A stretch of DNA of 64,000 nucleotides from Phycisphaerales bacterium (GTDB taxonomy: Bacteria; Planctomycetota; Phycisphaerae; Phycisphaerales; UBA1924): contig JARGPA010000008.1 of NCBI GenBank assembly GCA_029213305.1, positions 58,768 through 122,767 of the forward strand. Reading direction: 5' to 3'. The notes under the pieces are model-generated. The model did not search any database. It saw only the letters and a program-made list of their open reading frames with translations, and was not told the DNA's origin. Below, one piece after another: positions 26,345 through 35,565 of the stretch (position 1 is the first letter of the stretch; every line of letters begins with the position of its first letter). The position numbers and the translations under genes were made by a program.

Positions 26345-27370
26345 GTGCCAATCTCACGCCAACAACTGAGTCAGCGTGAGATTGATGCTGTGCTCTCTGA
26401 GTATAACTTAGGTAAAACTCACTCTGTTTCTGAGCTTGCTGCTGGTTCTGTTTATTCGCCCAAAGTCATCGTCGAATCAGATCGTGGACGAATGTTGCTC
26501 AAGCGTCGTGCAAGAGGTCTCGACATTCCAATCCTTGTTGCATTTTCACATCAGGTGATTTTGGGATGTCTTGAGCAAGGTATCTGTGTCCCCCCACTCT
26601 TGGGTACCAAAGATCACAACTCCCTCGTTCAGTTTGAGGATCAGGTCTACGAGTTGTTTGTGTTTATTGAAGGCACTGTGTTCGATAGATCCCCTTCGAT
26701 GATCTCCAAACATGCACACGAAGCAGGCGCATTGCTCGGAGAAGTTCATCAAAAACTCGACTCTGTTTCTCCAACATTCGAAGCGCCTGTTGAACCAGAG
26801 ACAATCGATCTTGCTCGTATCCAAACGATTAATCGTCTGAGTAATCAGTTCAGTAACGAACTCAAAGAACAACTCAGCCGCATTTTTTCTTACGGCGGCG
26901 AACTCGCAAAGGCGAATGCAGGACAACCCAAAATCGTACACGGAGATTGGCACCCAGGGAACATGATCTTTCGCGGCGAACACATTGTCGCAGTCTGCGA
27001 TTTCGACAATACTCGATTGGGTTCTCGCGCTCGTGAAGTTGCTCAAGCAATGATCCACTTCTCGCTCCGGTCCCCCGAAAGAGGGCAGCGTGCACAAGAT
27101 TGTGCACCCGATCCAGATGCGAGTGCGTTAGTTGGTTTTTGGGATGGTTATTGTACTGGAGCTCCAGATTCAATGCGTTGTTCTCTGAAGCACTGTCTTG
27201 GATTAATGCCCGCGGTGATGCTCGACGAGGCGCTTGCGTCTTACCCTGCTCAAGCAGATTCTGGAGCGATCGAGCATGCAGATTCAATGATGATTGCAGT
27301 TGCGAGGAAAGCGGTTTGGCTTGACCAGCACCAAAACGAGCTCGTTTCAATGCTCGATTCTAACAGTTAA
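26345..27370 (+). CDS. Aminoglycoside phosphotransferase-like kinase
   Basis: A 341-residue protein with the protein-kinase-like fold of the APH/choline kinase family. The catalytic loop VHGDWHPGNMIF (near residue 198) and the metal-binding CDFDNTRLG (near 220) are intact, and an N-terminal lobe with the phrase LLKRR precedes them. The substrate cannot be deduced: the family includes sugar, choline, homoserine and methylthioribose kinases as well as drug-modifying enzymes. The GTG start follows AAGGGA. The gene lies between yicC and a PDZ protein on the same strand, and nothing suggests drug resistance. Confidence 0.82.
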   Translation: MPISRQQLSQREIDAVLSEYNLGKTHSVSELAAGSVYSPKVIVESDRGRMLLKRRARGLDIPILVAFSHQVILGCLEQGICVPPLLGTKDHNSLVQFEDQVYELFVFIEGTVFDRSPSMISKHAHEAGALLGEVHQKLDSVSPTFEAPVEPETIDLARIQTINRLSNQFSNELKEQLSRIFSYGGELAKANAGQPKIVHGDWHPGNMIFRGEHIVAVCDFDNTRLGSRAREVAQAMIHFSLRSPERGQRAQDCAPDPDASALVGFWDGYCTGAPDSMRCSLKHCLGLMPAVMLDEALASYPAQADSGAIEHADSMMIAVARKAVWLDQHQNELVSMLDSNS

Positions 27371-27446
27371 CTGATTGAACTAACTATTCTTCATCTGCTT
27401 TCTTGATCACCGAAGAACCCAACGTGGTTCATGTCGGTATAGTTGA

Positions 27447-28526
27447 ATGATGAATATCACAAGCCTCATCATATTGCTCTTAGTCTCGACGATTACACGC
27501 ACAGGGCTCGCGCAGCCTGCAGATCAAAACCGTTCACATCTGCGTTCACTCATCGACCAACTCGGATCAGACTCTTGGATTGATCGAGATCATGCATCGA
27601 ATGAACTCTCATTGGTCAACCCTGATATTCGTCTCGACGATCTTGAGCTCTTTTTGAGTGACATGACACTCACGATCGAACAACGCACACGACTTGAACA
27701 TGCGTGCATGTTCAGATTCCTCGCGTATCCCAAAGGAGGACTCGGAGTATCCTTTGGGACCTCGCGTATCGGCGCAATCGAGATTCAACCAATCGGAAAA
27801 GACCCTCGATTCCCTGCAAGTGCGATGCTCAATCCAGGCGATGCGATCGCACTGGTAGGATCTGATTTGATTGAATCACAAGCAGAACTTCGAGCACATA
27901 TTCTGTCTCGTTCACCTGGGGAAACTCTACCAGTCACTTTGATCCGAGCAGACAAACTAATCAAGATGGATCTTCCGCTTGGATCATTGACTGATCTCAG
28001 TGGCGCTGCACGATACGAACCGAATCTTGCATGGCGTGCGCTCGAACTTCGTTGGGAACGCAAGGGTATCCAACGACATCGTGCAGATCGCGCTGGTGTT
28101 TTAATCGATACAAGCGATTGGCAATCTGCAGCATTCCCTGTTGAACATCAACCCGATCCACAAAGCCCGACACATCGATACACAAGAGCATTGGTCCTCA
28201 ACCCGATGCAGATCATCCATATTGGTAGACTCACATTACCTCAACGGACACGAATCTGGGAATCTCGCGAGCAGTTCCTTTCATATATTCAGTCCATCCA
28301 AACAATCATGGACGGATATGTACTTGAACGAACCAATGCACAACGATCATTGCTTACTCAACAAATCTCGATGCTTGAAGATAAGTTGAATAACGCGACA
28401 CAAGTTGAGGATAAGAAAAATATCGAATCTGAAATGCGCATACTCAAATCTGAACTTGATGAGCTTCAACTACAGACGACGAATCCATTGCCAGATCCGG
28501 TTCAAGCGCCCATTCAATCCCCTTGA
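27447..28526 (+). CDS. Exported protein with PDZ-like domain and C-terminal coiled coil
   Basis: A protein of 358-359 residues starting at ATG 27447 or 27450. The first 22 residues are a signal peptide (hydrophobic IILLLVST, cleavage likely after GLAQ). Residues about 95-175 resemble a PDZ domain: LGVSFGTSRIGAIEIQ, then NPGDAIALVGSDLIES and PVTLIRADK. The C terminus (about 300-345) is a charged coiled coil ending in a Pro/Gln tail. No protease motif is present, so it is more likely a binding or scaffold protein in the periplasm. I do not recognise a named family. Confidence 0.72.
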   Translation: MMNITSLIILLLVSTITRTGLAQPADQNRSHLRSLIDQLGSDSWIDRDHASNELSLVNPDIRLDDLELFLSDMTLTIEQRTRLEHACMFRFLAYPKGGLGVSFGTSRIGAIEIQPIGKDPRFPASAMLNPGDAIALVGSDLIESQAELRAHILSRSPGETLPVTLIRADKLIKMDLPLGSLTDLSGAARYEPNLAWRALELRWERKGIQRHRADRAGVLIDTSDWQSAAFPVEHQPDPQSPTHRYTRALVLNPMQIIHIGRLTLPQRTRIWESREQFLSYIQSIQTIMDGYVLERTNAQRSLLTQQISMLEDKLNNATQVEDKKNIESEMRILKSELDELQLQTTNPLPDPVQAPIQSP

Positions 28527-28537
28527 ATGATTGATAT

Positions 28538-29089
28538 TTATTGTACGGATCTGAGTGTTGTTAATACACGCTCAACTTCGTATCGAGCATTAGCGACAAC
28601 TTCCCTATCAATATCTTGCTCTGATAAATCCAGCGCACGTACACAACGATCCATACATTTTTTCCGCATGGATTCGCGTGGGATATCGAGTCCGTTGTCA
28701 TAGACATCTGCAAGTTTGACGAGTCTCCCTTGCCAGGGTCCCTTCGCGAGTCGTGAATCGTAATCCTCTTCGCGTTCGGGTTCACGAAGCAACATGTTCT
28801 TCGTGAGAACCGCAACACAATCTGCGATCTCAGAACCGAATCGTTTCTCGATATTGTCGTAATCAATCCGAGTATCTTCGATCGTATCGTGGAGAAGAGC
28901 AGAACATATCGCAACTTCATCATTACAACCAAAGACTGAGCTTACGACCATCGCGACTCGAAACGGATGCGCGATATAGGGAGTTTTCTTATCCTTGCGA
29001 TACTGATGATTATGTGCACGAGCAGCAAATGATGTTGCCTGTTGAATTAGTGAGACTTCAATCATTTCAATATCATTCGAATTCTTCAT
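28538..29089 (-). CDS. Stand-alone SpoT-like HD hydrolase (MESH1-type)
   Basis: A single HD domain of about 183 residues. The metal-binding and catalytic segments of the ppGpp hydrolase family are visible: ARAHNHQYRKDKKTPYIAHP near the N terminus and ALLHDTIEDT, including the His-Asp and Glu-Asp pairs needed for pyrophosphohydrolase activity. There is no synthetase, TGS or ACT domain, so it fits small alarmone hydrolases such as MESH1. It may remove (p)ppGpp, or be a related nucleotide hydrolase. The open frame starts at 29155, but family alignment favours ATG 29089 or 29065; none has a good ribosome binding site. It lies 88 bases downstream of the GH35 gene. Confidence 0.8.
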   Translation of the reverse strand: MKNSNDIEMIEVSLIQQATSFAARAHNHQYRKDKKTPYIAHPFRVAMVVSSVFGCNDEVAICSALLHDTIEDTRIDYDNIEKRFGSEIADCVAVLTKNMLLREPEREEDYDSRLAKGPWQGRLVKLADVYDNGLDIPRESMRKKCMDRCVRALDLSEQDIDREVVANARYEVERVLTTLRSVQ

Positions 29090-29177
29090 GATTGAGCATA
29101 CCAACCCAAGCGATGAATTCCTATCCATCGTGCTTGAGCAAGTACATTCTCCCAATCAATTCTCGAATGGTATTCAA

Positions 29178-31937
29178 TCAGATTCGTTCGACAATGATGC
29201 GTGCCTTTGCAGGAGATGTTCCATGTTCATCGAAGATGGTGATCTCGTTGTCGCCATCTGGTTTGAGCCACGCGTTTGGAATCGCAAGCGGGAGTGATGG
29301 TTCGACAGCTTTCCCGTCGTTCGTTGCGACGAAGTAACGTCCCAATGCTTTGCCGTTGAGATACACTTGCCCCTTACTCATACCAGTGAGGTCGAGTCCG
29401 AGTGCGACTTTGACATCTGGGGTTTTAAACGATGATCTCCACCATGCGGGGAGCTTCGACCCTGACATCTTGGCCTTCGAAACGGATTCGAAATCAATCT
29501 CCGCTGGCATTTCCCACTTCGCAAACGACCACTCGCACTTATCTGTGATTTCGTTTGAAGCTTCGTAATACTTTGCATCACTCAATATCTGTTTGAATGC
29601 ATCTTCAACATATGCTTCGCCGTCATGTGAGATTGCATTGTTCTCAAATGCGATTTGGAGAACATTGTTTCCTCGTTTGATGGTTTCGTGATCGAGAACC
29701 AACTTCCGAGATGAGTTTGCATCGTAGAGACCAATTGGTTCATCGTTCAGGATGACCATCGTGCGTACACTGAACATTGGTAGATCGAAGATGATCGAAG
29801 ACTTCTTGAGATGCTTGAAACTCCATGTGATTCGGCCGTGATGTGTCGAATCTCCTAGTTGGAGCCCAAAGATCGGTGAACGATATCCGAGGATCTCTAT
29901 TGGATCACCATTCTCGACAGTTGGTTTCGCAATTTTGAACGCAACTTGTTCCATCAGATGGCCAAAGACACCCTTGTGTCCTGTCATGTCTGATCCAGAA
30001 TCTACTCGACCCATGTTATCTGCAAGGAGAACGAGTTCTTGTTCACCCTTCTTGGTAGGTATTGTCATCAGTTCTTCAGCGCCTGGACCTGACCCGAAGA
30101 CACCTGTGTATGAACCATCGAGATACACAGATACCCGATCATTTGCTTGAGGCGCCATTACTTTGAGGCTCTTCGATGCGGAATTTTTCAGAGTGATTTT
30201 GTACCACCCATATCCGTATGGAGTCCCAAGCTCTGAGAGATCCGCAGGACCTGGGATCTGTGCATATCGAGGACTTTGTCCATCGATGTGCTCATCAGGG
30301 ATTGCGCGTTCCCAACTTCCAACAGAAACCTTAGGAAGTTTTTCTTGAGCATACCCTTCTGGGTACTTGGTGTTGTGCGCTCTTGCGACACCGTTTGGAT
30401 CGATATGCGTGTGTGACTTTCCGTTAAGAGATGGGATTGGGACTCCGTCTTGAGTCACTCCTGCGACACCGACATAAATGTGATTGTCGTGGATGTAAGT
30501 TTCATCCGCCATCTCGTCACAAACCACGATCAGAGTCATCCCCTCATGATCCACAACCAATGGCTTGCGTCCCTTTGGAACTTCGACTTCCATCGGGGTC
30601 CCGTTGATCGAGACTTCTCCGATTGCATTTGCCGCACCGAATACAACAAGTGCATTCTCAGTGGTTGTCAAGGTATTCAAACTTGTGTAATCGAGAGTGT
30701 GTTGTGATGAAAGGTTCACATCGAAAAGACACCAATGGACTCGTTGATGTCCAAGACGAATTGTTAAAGGCGCTCCGTCTGAAAGGAGTAGATTCATCGT
30801 GCCTGCTTTTGCTTTCACAGGGGAGAAAATAAACAGAACTGATCCTTGTGTGCCTCGCATGTGCGTCACGATATGGCCGTTGATTGAACTCGGGTCCGAC
30901 GCAGGATCGATGACAATCGGAGGATTCTCATGCTCTGTATGTGCAAGTACGCGTGCAAAGCTTGATGCAAACATCGTCAATCGACGAACCCCGGTATACA
31001 CCTGAGTGGATCGGCCGTGCTCGTCGAGCATCGCGTTTGCATCTTGCATCGATGTGTACGCGCTGAAATCACCTACAGAGTCCATACCAGCATAGAACCC
31101 GAATGAGGTGCCGCTTGCGAAGTTGGACAGGTTGAACTGTCCTCCTGCACAGGTGATCTCTGCGAGTTGACGTTGATAAGTCAACCCATCAAGTTCTTCT
31201 GGTTTTTCTTGTGCAAATGTTGGTCTCGATTTTGGTCCATAATCAATCACGATCTCAGGTTGATCTGGACGCACAGAGGTTAACTGACGCATGGTACCAA
31301 ACATGTCACCTTCGCCTGACCAACCGTCGATGTCGCCTTCGACTCCTTGCCATAGGTTGTTGGAGTTGATTTTGGGGACAGTGAATCCTGCTTCGCGAAG
31401 ATAGCGTCCCAGTTCACCAAGGTATCCTTTGGCAGCGACATCATCGCCGCAGTTCCAGTGTGCTTCGTTCTGGATCATCACGATCGGAGCGCCGCGTGTC
31501 ACTGATGCTTGAAGATCTTTGACTTGCTTTGCGAGCGCGTTGAAGTATTTGCCGACTGCTTCTAGATATGGTTGGTTTGGTTTGCGCACTTCAAGGTTTG
31601 GGATATTGAGCAACCATGCTGGGAGTCCACCTAGGTCCCAACCTTCGCCGACATATGGACCGACTCTGAGGATGCAATGCAAACCTGCTTCGCCGACGAG
31701 TTGAACGAACTCTCTGATGTCGTTGTTGTCTTTGAAGTCGTATGAACCAGGACGGCTCTCGATCAAATTCCAAAAGATTGGAGTCTCGATGGTGTTGAGC
31801 CCAGCATGTTTCGCTGCGTGAATTCTCGCTGCCCATTCTTCGCGTGGAGTGCGTTGAAAATGAATGGATCCAGAGACGATCCAAATACGCTTGCCATCGA
31901 CGGAAAGAGTCCGACTATCGAAGTTCACCGCTGCCAT
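29178..31937 (-). CDS. Glycoside hydrolase family 35 (beta-galactosidase-like)
   Basis: A 919-residue protein without an evident signal peptide. The N-terminal catalytic barrel of GH35 is clear: VSGSIHFQRTPREEWAARIH, AGLNTIETPIFWNLIE, LRVGPYVGEGWDLGGLPAWL and the acid/base region IVMIQNEAHW near residue 155. The segment SNFASGTSFGFYAG corresponds to the NFYMFHGGTNFG region of the family. The rest is a series of beta-sandwich domains, including jelly-roll segments (SIIFDLPMFSVRTMVILND; KGQVYLNGKALGRY at the end). It probably removes terminal beta-galactosyl or related residues from polysaccharide fragments. An isolated gene, not part of a visible polysaccharide utilisation locus. Confidence 0.9.
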   Translation of the reverse strand: MAAVNFDSRTLSVDGKRIWIVSGSIHFQRTPREEWAARIHAAKHAGLNTIETPIFWNLIESRPGSYDFKDNNDIREFVQLVGEAGLHCILRVGPYVGEGWDLGGLPAWLLNIPNLEVRKPNQPYLEAVGKYFNALAKQVKDLQASVTRGAPIVMIQNEAHWNCGDDVAAKGYLGELGRYLREAGFTVPKINSNNLWQGVEGDIDGWSGEGDMFGTMRQLTSVRPDQPEIVIDYGPKSRPTFAQEKPEELDGLTYQRQLAEITCAGGQFNLSNFASGTSFGFYAGMDSVGDFSAYTSMQDANAMLDEHGRSTQVYTGVRRLTMFASSFARVLAHTEHENPPIVIDPASDPSSINGHIVTHMRGTQGSVLFIFSPVKAKAGTMNLLLSDGAPLTIRLGHQRVHWCLFDVNLSSQHTLDYTSLNTLTTTENALVVFGAANAIGEVSINGTPMEVEVPKGRKPLVVDHEGMTLIVVCDEMADETYIHDNHIYVGVAGVTQDGVPIPSLNGKSHTHIDPNGVARAHNTKYPEGYAQEKLPKVSVGSWERAIPDEHIDGQSPRYAQIPGPADLSELGTPYGYGWYKITLKNSASKSLKVMAPQANDRVSVYLDGSYTGVFGSGPGAEELMTIPTKKGEQELVLLADNMGRVDSGSDMTGHKGVFGHLMEQVAFKIAKPTVENGDPIEILGYRSPIFGLQLGDSTHHGRITWSFKHLKKSSIIFDLPMFSVRTMVILNDEPIGLYDANSSRKLVLDHETIKRGNNVLQIAFENNAISHDGEAYVEDAFKQILSDAKYYEASNEITDKCEWSFAKWEMPAEIDFESVSKAKMSGSKLPAWWRSSFKTPDVKVALGLDLTGMSKGQVYLNGKALGRYFVATNDGKAVEPSLPLAIPNAWLKPDGDNEITIFDEHGTSPAKARIIVERI

Positions 31938-32280
31938 AAAATGCCCTCATATCAGGAGTTGTCATCTTGTGATCCACCTCAGCGGTTCACTCTGGACAAC
32001 TTGGAGTTGCTTGGTCTAGACCGTAGGAGCGACTCCGAAAAAGGCAAATTTGAGCTTTGCTCCTGAAAGGCCGGACATCTAGAATTGAGAACCACAATTG
32101 CTAGAAATTCGATTCTAAACTCTTTCTATTAATGTATTTATAACTTTTGTTGCCACATGGCACCACTGATCAACAATTCAGGATCAGGGAGCTTGAGAAC
32201 TTTGAAAATTTCTCGAAGTCCGTATAATATCACTCACAAGTGTTAATGTATTGTTTGGGAAGTCTCGTTGCTAGAGCGAA
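31938..32280. other. 343-base intergenic region, AT-rich, no gene seen
   Basis: This lies between the end of the GNAT gene and the start of the GH35 gene, both on the minus strand. It must contain the GH35 promoter. I searched both strands for open frames, hairpins with T-runs and long repeats and found none that are convincing. The central part is AT-rich, as expected for a promoter region. Confidence 0.5.
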
Positions 32281-32925
32281 TTAAGTTGCCCAGCATTCGT
32301 ACTCATCATGTGCGACAAGTGCTTTGTTGATTTCAAGTAGATCGCGTTGACCGTTCTTTGCGAACCCGCACTTTTGCGCAACTCGAACCGACGCGGGATT
32401 GTCTACACAAATTTGTGCTCGAACTCGATGGAGGCCGAGCCCAACTGGATGTTCTGCGAGCCCGAAGTCGACCATGCCTTGAACTGCTTCTGTTGCGAAC
32501 CCTTGCCCGCTTAATTCTGAATCGATCCACCAGTTTGCTTCGCATGTCCATTCGAGTCCACGTTCAATCTTGATGAGATTGAACATCCCTACAAATCGTC
32601 CCGCATTTGGTCCTGATTCGATGAATGCAGCTCTGCGCCATGCGGCGCCTTCGATATCTTGCACTCTTGCTTTGACCATAGTTCGATCAAAGAAATGTGA
32701 GTCAGACTCGTTCTCTCTTGTAAGTGGAATCCATCTTCGTAGGTTTTCACGATTGTGATTCATCGCAGAGATAAACTCGGCCTCGTCGTTCGCTGTCAAT
32801 AGACGGAACACAAGGCGCTGAGTCGTAAGTTCAGGTTTAGGCAACACTTCAACCGGGCGACGATTGATCACACGAGTCATCGTGCGAGTCTTGGCTGATT
32901 GAATATGCGTTTGAACTGAACTCAT
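32281..32925 (-). CDS. GNAT family N-acetyltransferase (RimJ/RimL type)
   Basis: A 214-residue protein beginning with a polar 35-residue leader and continuing as a RimJ/RimL-like acetyltransferase: LTTQRLVFRLLTANDEAEF, ERGLEWTCEANWWIDSELSG, then QGFATEAVQGMVDFGL, the acetyl-CoA loop, and HRVRAQICVDNPASVRVAQKCGF. Members acetylate N-terminal amines of ribosomal proteins or small molecules; the substrate is unknown. GGAG lies 7 bases before the ATG. The gene has its own 98-base upstream gap. Confidence 0.9.
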   Translation of the reverse strand: MSSVQTHIQSAKTRTMTRVINRRPVEVLPKPELTTQRLVFRLLTANDEAEFISAMNHNRENLRRWIPLTRENESDSHFFDRTMVKARVQDIEGAAWRRAAFIESGPNAGRFVGMFNLIKIERGLEWTCEANWWIDSELSGQGFATEAVQGMVDFGLAEHPVGLGLHRVRAQICVDNPASVRVAQKCGFAKNGQRDLLEINKALVAHDEYECWAT

Positions 32926-33023
32926 ATCGGACTCCGTTACTGTCCGATATATCGTCGGGAAAGTTATCTGACTGAAGTCTTGAGGTCCGGGAATATAAAG
33001 TTTTTCTCGTGTCCGATAAGAAC

Positions 33024-33488
33024 CTAGAGCTTCGTCCTTAAGAGCTTACACCATAGCCGAACACATTCACGCCGAGGGGCGATAACTCCGCACTCTGGAC
33101 AGGTGTCTATATCGTGAGCACGAGCAGATAGATTGTAAAAGCAACCTGGACAGCGCTGTCCACGCGAACGGATAATCGCGGATTTAAGTTGATGCTTTGC
33201 GAGAGTCCCAAATGCACTTTGCGTAAGGGCCGCTCCAATCGAGATAAGTATGAGCCATAAGATAACACTCGATTTTTGAGTACTATCAATTACGCCTTCC
33301 CAGCGCGACAACTCCTCAATTTTTGCATACGCAGTCAATAAACAAGCAAGTATCAGTGTGATCCAGACTGATGTGTAGATGCGTTTGTGCCATCGAAGGA
33401 AGAATGAGTGTTGATAACTAATCGCAAGATCATCCGAGCTTTCACCAGTTCCCGGCTTTGCTCGAACTGACCAAGGAGATTTATCCAT
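33024..33488 (-). CDS. Two-helix membrane protein with C-terminal zinc ribbon
   Basis: A 154-residue protein with two hydrophobic helices (ITLILACLLTAYA and VILWLILISIGAAL) and a cytoplasmic C terminus carrying RCPGCFYNLS...DTCPECGV, a four-cysteine zinc ribbon. Ribbons of the form CPGCxYxL...CPECG are very common in Planctomycetota membrane proteins; their function is unknown. The ATG lies only 3 bases after the glmS stop, so translation is probably coupled to glmS. I cannot name a family. Confidence 0.75.
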   Translation of the reverse strand: MDKSPWSVRAKPGTGESSDDLAISYQHSFFLRWHKRIYTSVWITLILACLLTAYAKIEELSRWEGVIDSTQKSSVILWLILISIGAALTQSAFGTLAKHQLKSAIIRSRGQRCPGCFYNLSARAHDIDTCPECGVIAPRRECVRLWCKLLRTKL

Positions 33489-33491
33489 ACA

Positions 33492-35333
33492 TCACTCTAC
33501 GGTGACTGATTTCGCCAGGTTCCTCGGCTTATCGACATCGTGTCCTCGCAATACCGCTGCGTGATACGCGAGGAGTTGCAATGGAACAACAGTCAACATC
33601 GGGCTCAAGCACTCTTCAACCGCAGGGACATAGAGCACATCCTCTGCGACACTCTTGATTTGTTCGTCGCCTTCGGTTGCAACTGCGATGACATGCCCGC
33701 CACGCGAGCGGACTTCTTCGATGTTGCTCATCACTTTGTCGTACTGATTGCCTTGGTTGGCGATAAACACAACAGGCATTCCTTCGTCGATCAATGCGAT
33801 TGGACCGTGCTTCATTTCCGCGGCCGGCATCCCTTCCGCATGGATATAGCTCAGCTCCTTGAGCTTGAGTGCACCTTCCATCGCTGTTGGATAGTTGTAT
33901 CCGCGGCCGAGGAAGAGCCAGTTATCACGATGAACATATTTTTCTGTGATCTTACGGATCTGATCGTTTGTCTCAAGAACGCGTTCAATCTTGTCTGGAA
34001 CAGTCTCAAACTCTTTCATGAGTCTTGCAGATGCTTCGGGTGACATCATCCGTCGACGCGCCATAAACAATGAGATCATTGTGAGTACTGCGACTTGTCC
34101 GATGAATGCTTTTGTGCTTGCAACTCCGATTTCGGGTCCCACTCGAAGGTACACTCCTGCATCGGTTTCTCTCGCGAGTGTTGAACCCACAACATTGATT
34201 ACGCCGAGCGAGAGTGCGCCACGATCCTTTGCTTCGTGGAGCGCTGCAAGGGTATCTGCAGTTTCTCCAGACTGAGAAACCGCGACGACGACCGATCCAT
34301 CTTCGATGATCGGATTGCGATAACGAAACTCAGACGCGTACTGACATTCTGCTGGGATCTTCGCGAGATCTTCAAGCAGGTATTCCCCGATCATTGCTGA
34401 GTGCAACGCAGTGCCCTGTGCTGTCAGGATGATCCGCTTGGACTTGACGAGTTCCTTGGAGAGTCCCATGAGGCCACCGAGTACGATTCGTCCTTCGTTC
34501 TTATCGAGGCGACCCTTCATACAAGTGCGAAGCGCTTCGGGTTGCTCGTAGATTTCCTTCTGCATGTAGTGCGTGTAGGAACCAAGCTCGATTTGATCGA
34601 GCTCCATTTCGAGCTGCATTTCCTTTGGTGTCAACTCTACATTTTCAACTGTCGTGGTGCGGAACCCATCACGCGTGAGTTTGACGACTGAATAGTCATC
34701 GAGTGTAATCGCAGTAGATGTGTGAGCAACGATCGCCGCAGGATCAGAAGCGACGATGTATTCCCCAGATCCGATTCCAACGAGCAATGGAGATCCTTTG
34801 CGTGCGCAAACCATGACATCGGGTTCATTGGCGCAGATGACTGCAATCGCATAAGCGCCTCTGACTTCTCGAAGCGCTGCTTGGACGGACTTCTCAAGAT
34901 CTGATCCATTTTCTGGATCGTAGAAATGTGAAATCAACATCCCAAGTACTTCAGTATCTGTCTCAGTATGGAACTTGTGTCCTCGTTCTTCGAGCAGCTT
35001 GCGAATCGAAGCATAGTTTTCGATGATCCCGTTATGAACGAGTGAGATTCCGTATTCTTGATCCTGATGTGGATGTGCGTTTGCGAGAGTGACTTTGCCG
35101 TGAGTTGCCCAGCGAGTATGCGCAATCCCAAGTGATCCTGTGAAATCACCCTTATCTTGGATCTTGGACTCGAGCTTGGAAACGCGACCAACTGCTTTGA
35201 TGACTCGAAGTCCATCGTTTTCAAGCATCGCGATCCCGGCGGAGTCATACCCTCGGTATTCCATCCGCTTGAGTCCCTCGATGAGGAGTTGTTGAGCCGG
35301 TTTATTTCCGATGTAGGCAACGATTCCACACAT
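33492..35333 (-). CDS. glmS: Glutamine-fructose-6-phosphate aminotransferase (isomerizing)
   Basis: A 613-residue enzyme that makes glucosamine 6-phosphate from fructose 6-phosphate and glutamine, the first step to UDP-GlcNAc. It starts MCGIVAYIG with the nucleophilic Cys next to the initiator. The glutaminase part (RWATHGKVTLANAHPH) is followed by two SIS sugar-isomerase domains (SQSGETADTLAAL near residue 350; GRGYNYPTAMEGALKLKE) and the conserved C terminus DKPRNLAKSVTVE. I see no glmS-ribozyme sequence in the 232 bases upstream, which are shared with the divergent carB. Confidence 0.98.
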   Translation of the reverse strand: MCGIVAYIGNKPAQQLLIEGLKRMEYRGYDSAGIAMLENDGLRVIKAVGRVSKLESKIQDKGDFTGSLGIAHTRWATHGKVTLANAHPHQDQEYGISLVHNGIIENYASIRKLLEERGHKFHTETDTEVLGMLISHFYDPENGSDLEKSVQAALREVRGAYAIAVICANEPDVMVCARKGSPLLVGIGSGEYIVASDPAAIVAHTSTAITLDDYSVVKLTRDGFRTTTVENVELTPKEMQLEMELDQIELGSYTHYMQKEIYEQPEALRTCMKGRLDKNEGRIVLGGLMGLSKELVKSKRIILTAQGTALHSAMIGEYLLEDLAKIPAECQYASEFRYRNPIIEDGSVVVAVSQSGETADTLAALHEAKDRGALSLGVINVVGSTLARETDAGVYLRVGPEIGVASTKAFIGQVAVLTMISLFMARRRMMSPEASARLMKEFETVPDKIERVLETNDQIRKITEKYVHRDNWLFLGRGYNYPTAMEGALKLKELSYIHAEGMPAAEMKHGPIALIDEGMPVVFIANQGNQYDKVMSNIEEVRSRGGHVIAVATEGDEQIKSVAEDVLYVPAVEECLSPMLTVVPLQLLAYHAAVLRGHDVDKPRNLAKSVTVE

Positions 35334-35513
35334 ACTTCAGTTCTCCAGCAAGCCGAATAGCTTGTTCTATTGAATCGGCAAAATTATCGCCGTTCATGAT
35401 CGTACGGCCTCAAACCGGTCTGGTTCATCGGCTCGCTCAACATCTGAACGATACAAAGCATGAGATTCGTCTTGTGTTGGGTCCGATCTGCCGATTTCAG
35501 GCAAATCAAGGTG

Positions 35514-35519
35514 TATACT
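35514..35519 (+). promoter_or_regulatory. Possible -10 element upstream of carB
   Basis: TATACT matches the bacterial -10 consensus at five of six bases and lies 46 bases before the carB start codon. The bases where a -35 element would stand are a poor match, so this is a tentative promoter. Confidence 0.3.
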
Positions 35520-35565
35520 CAAGCGGTTTAGACTCAAACACAAAAAGATATGGGACCTGCTTCAT

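Noticed and set aside
26345..27370. Antibiotic resistance gene (aminoglycoside phosphotransferase)
   Set aside because: The family is broad; the position within a housekeeping group with no mobile element argues for a metabolic kinase.
35334..35565. Possible glmS ribozyme upstream of glmS
   Set aside because: The sequence between glmS and carB has no segment resembling the ribozyme core, and glmS ribozymes are mainly known from Firmicutes.
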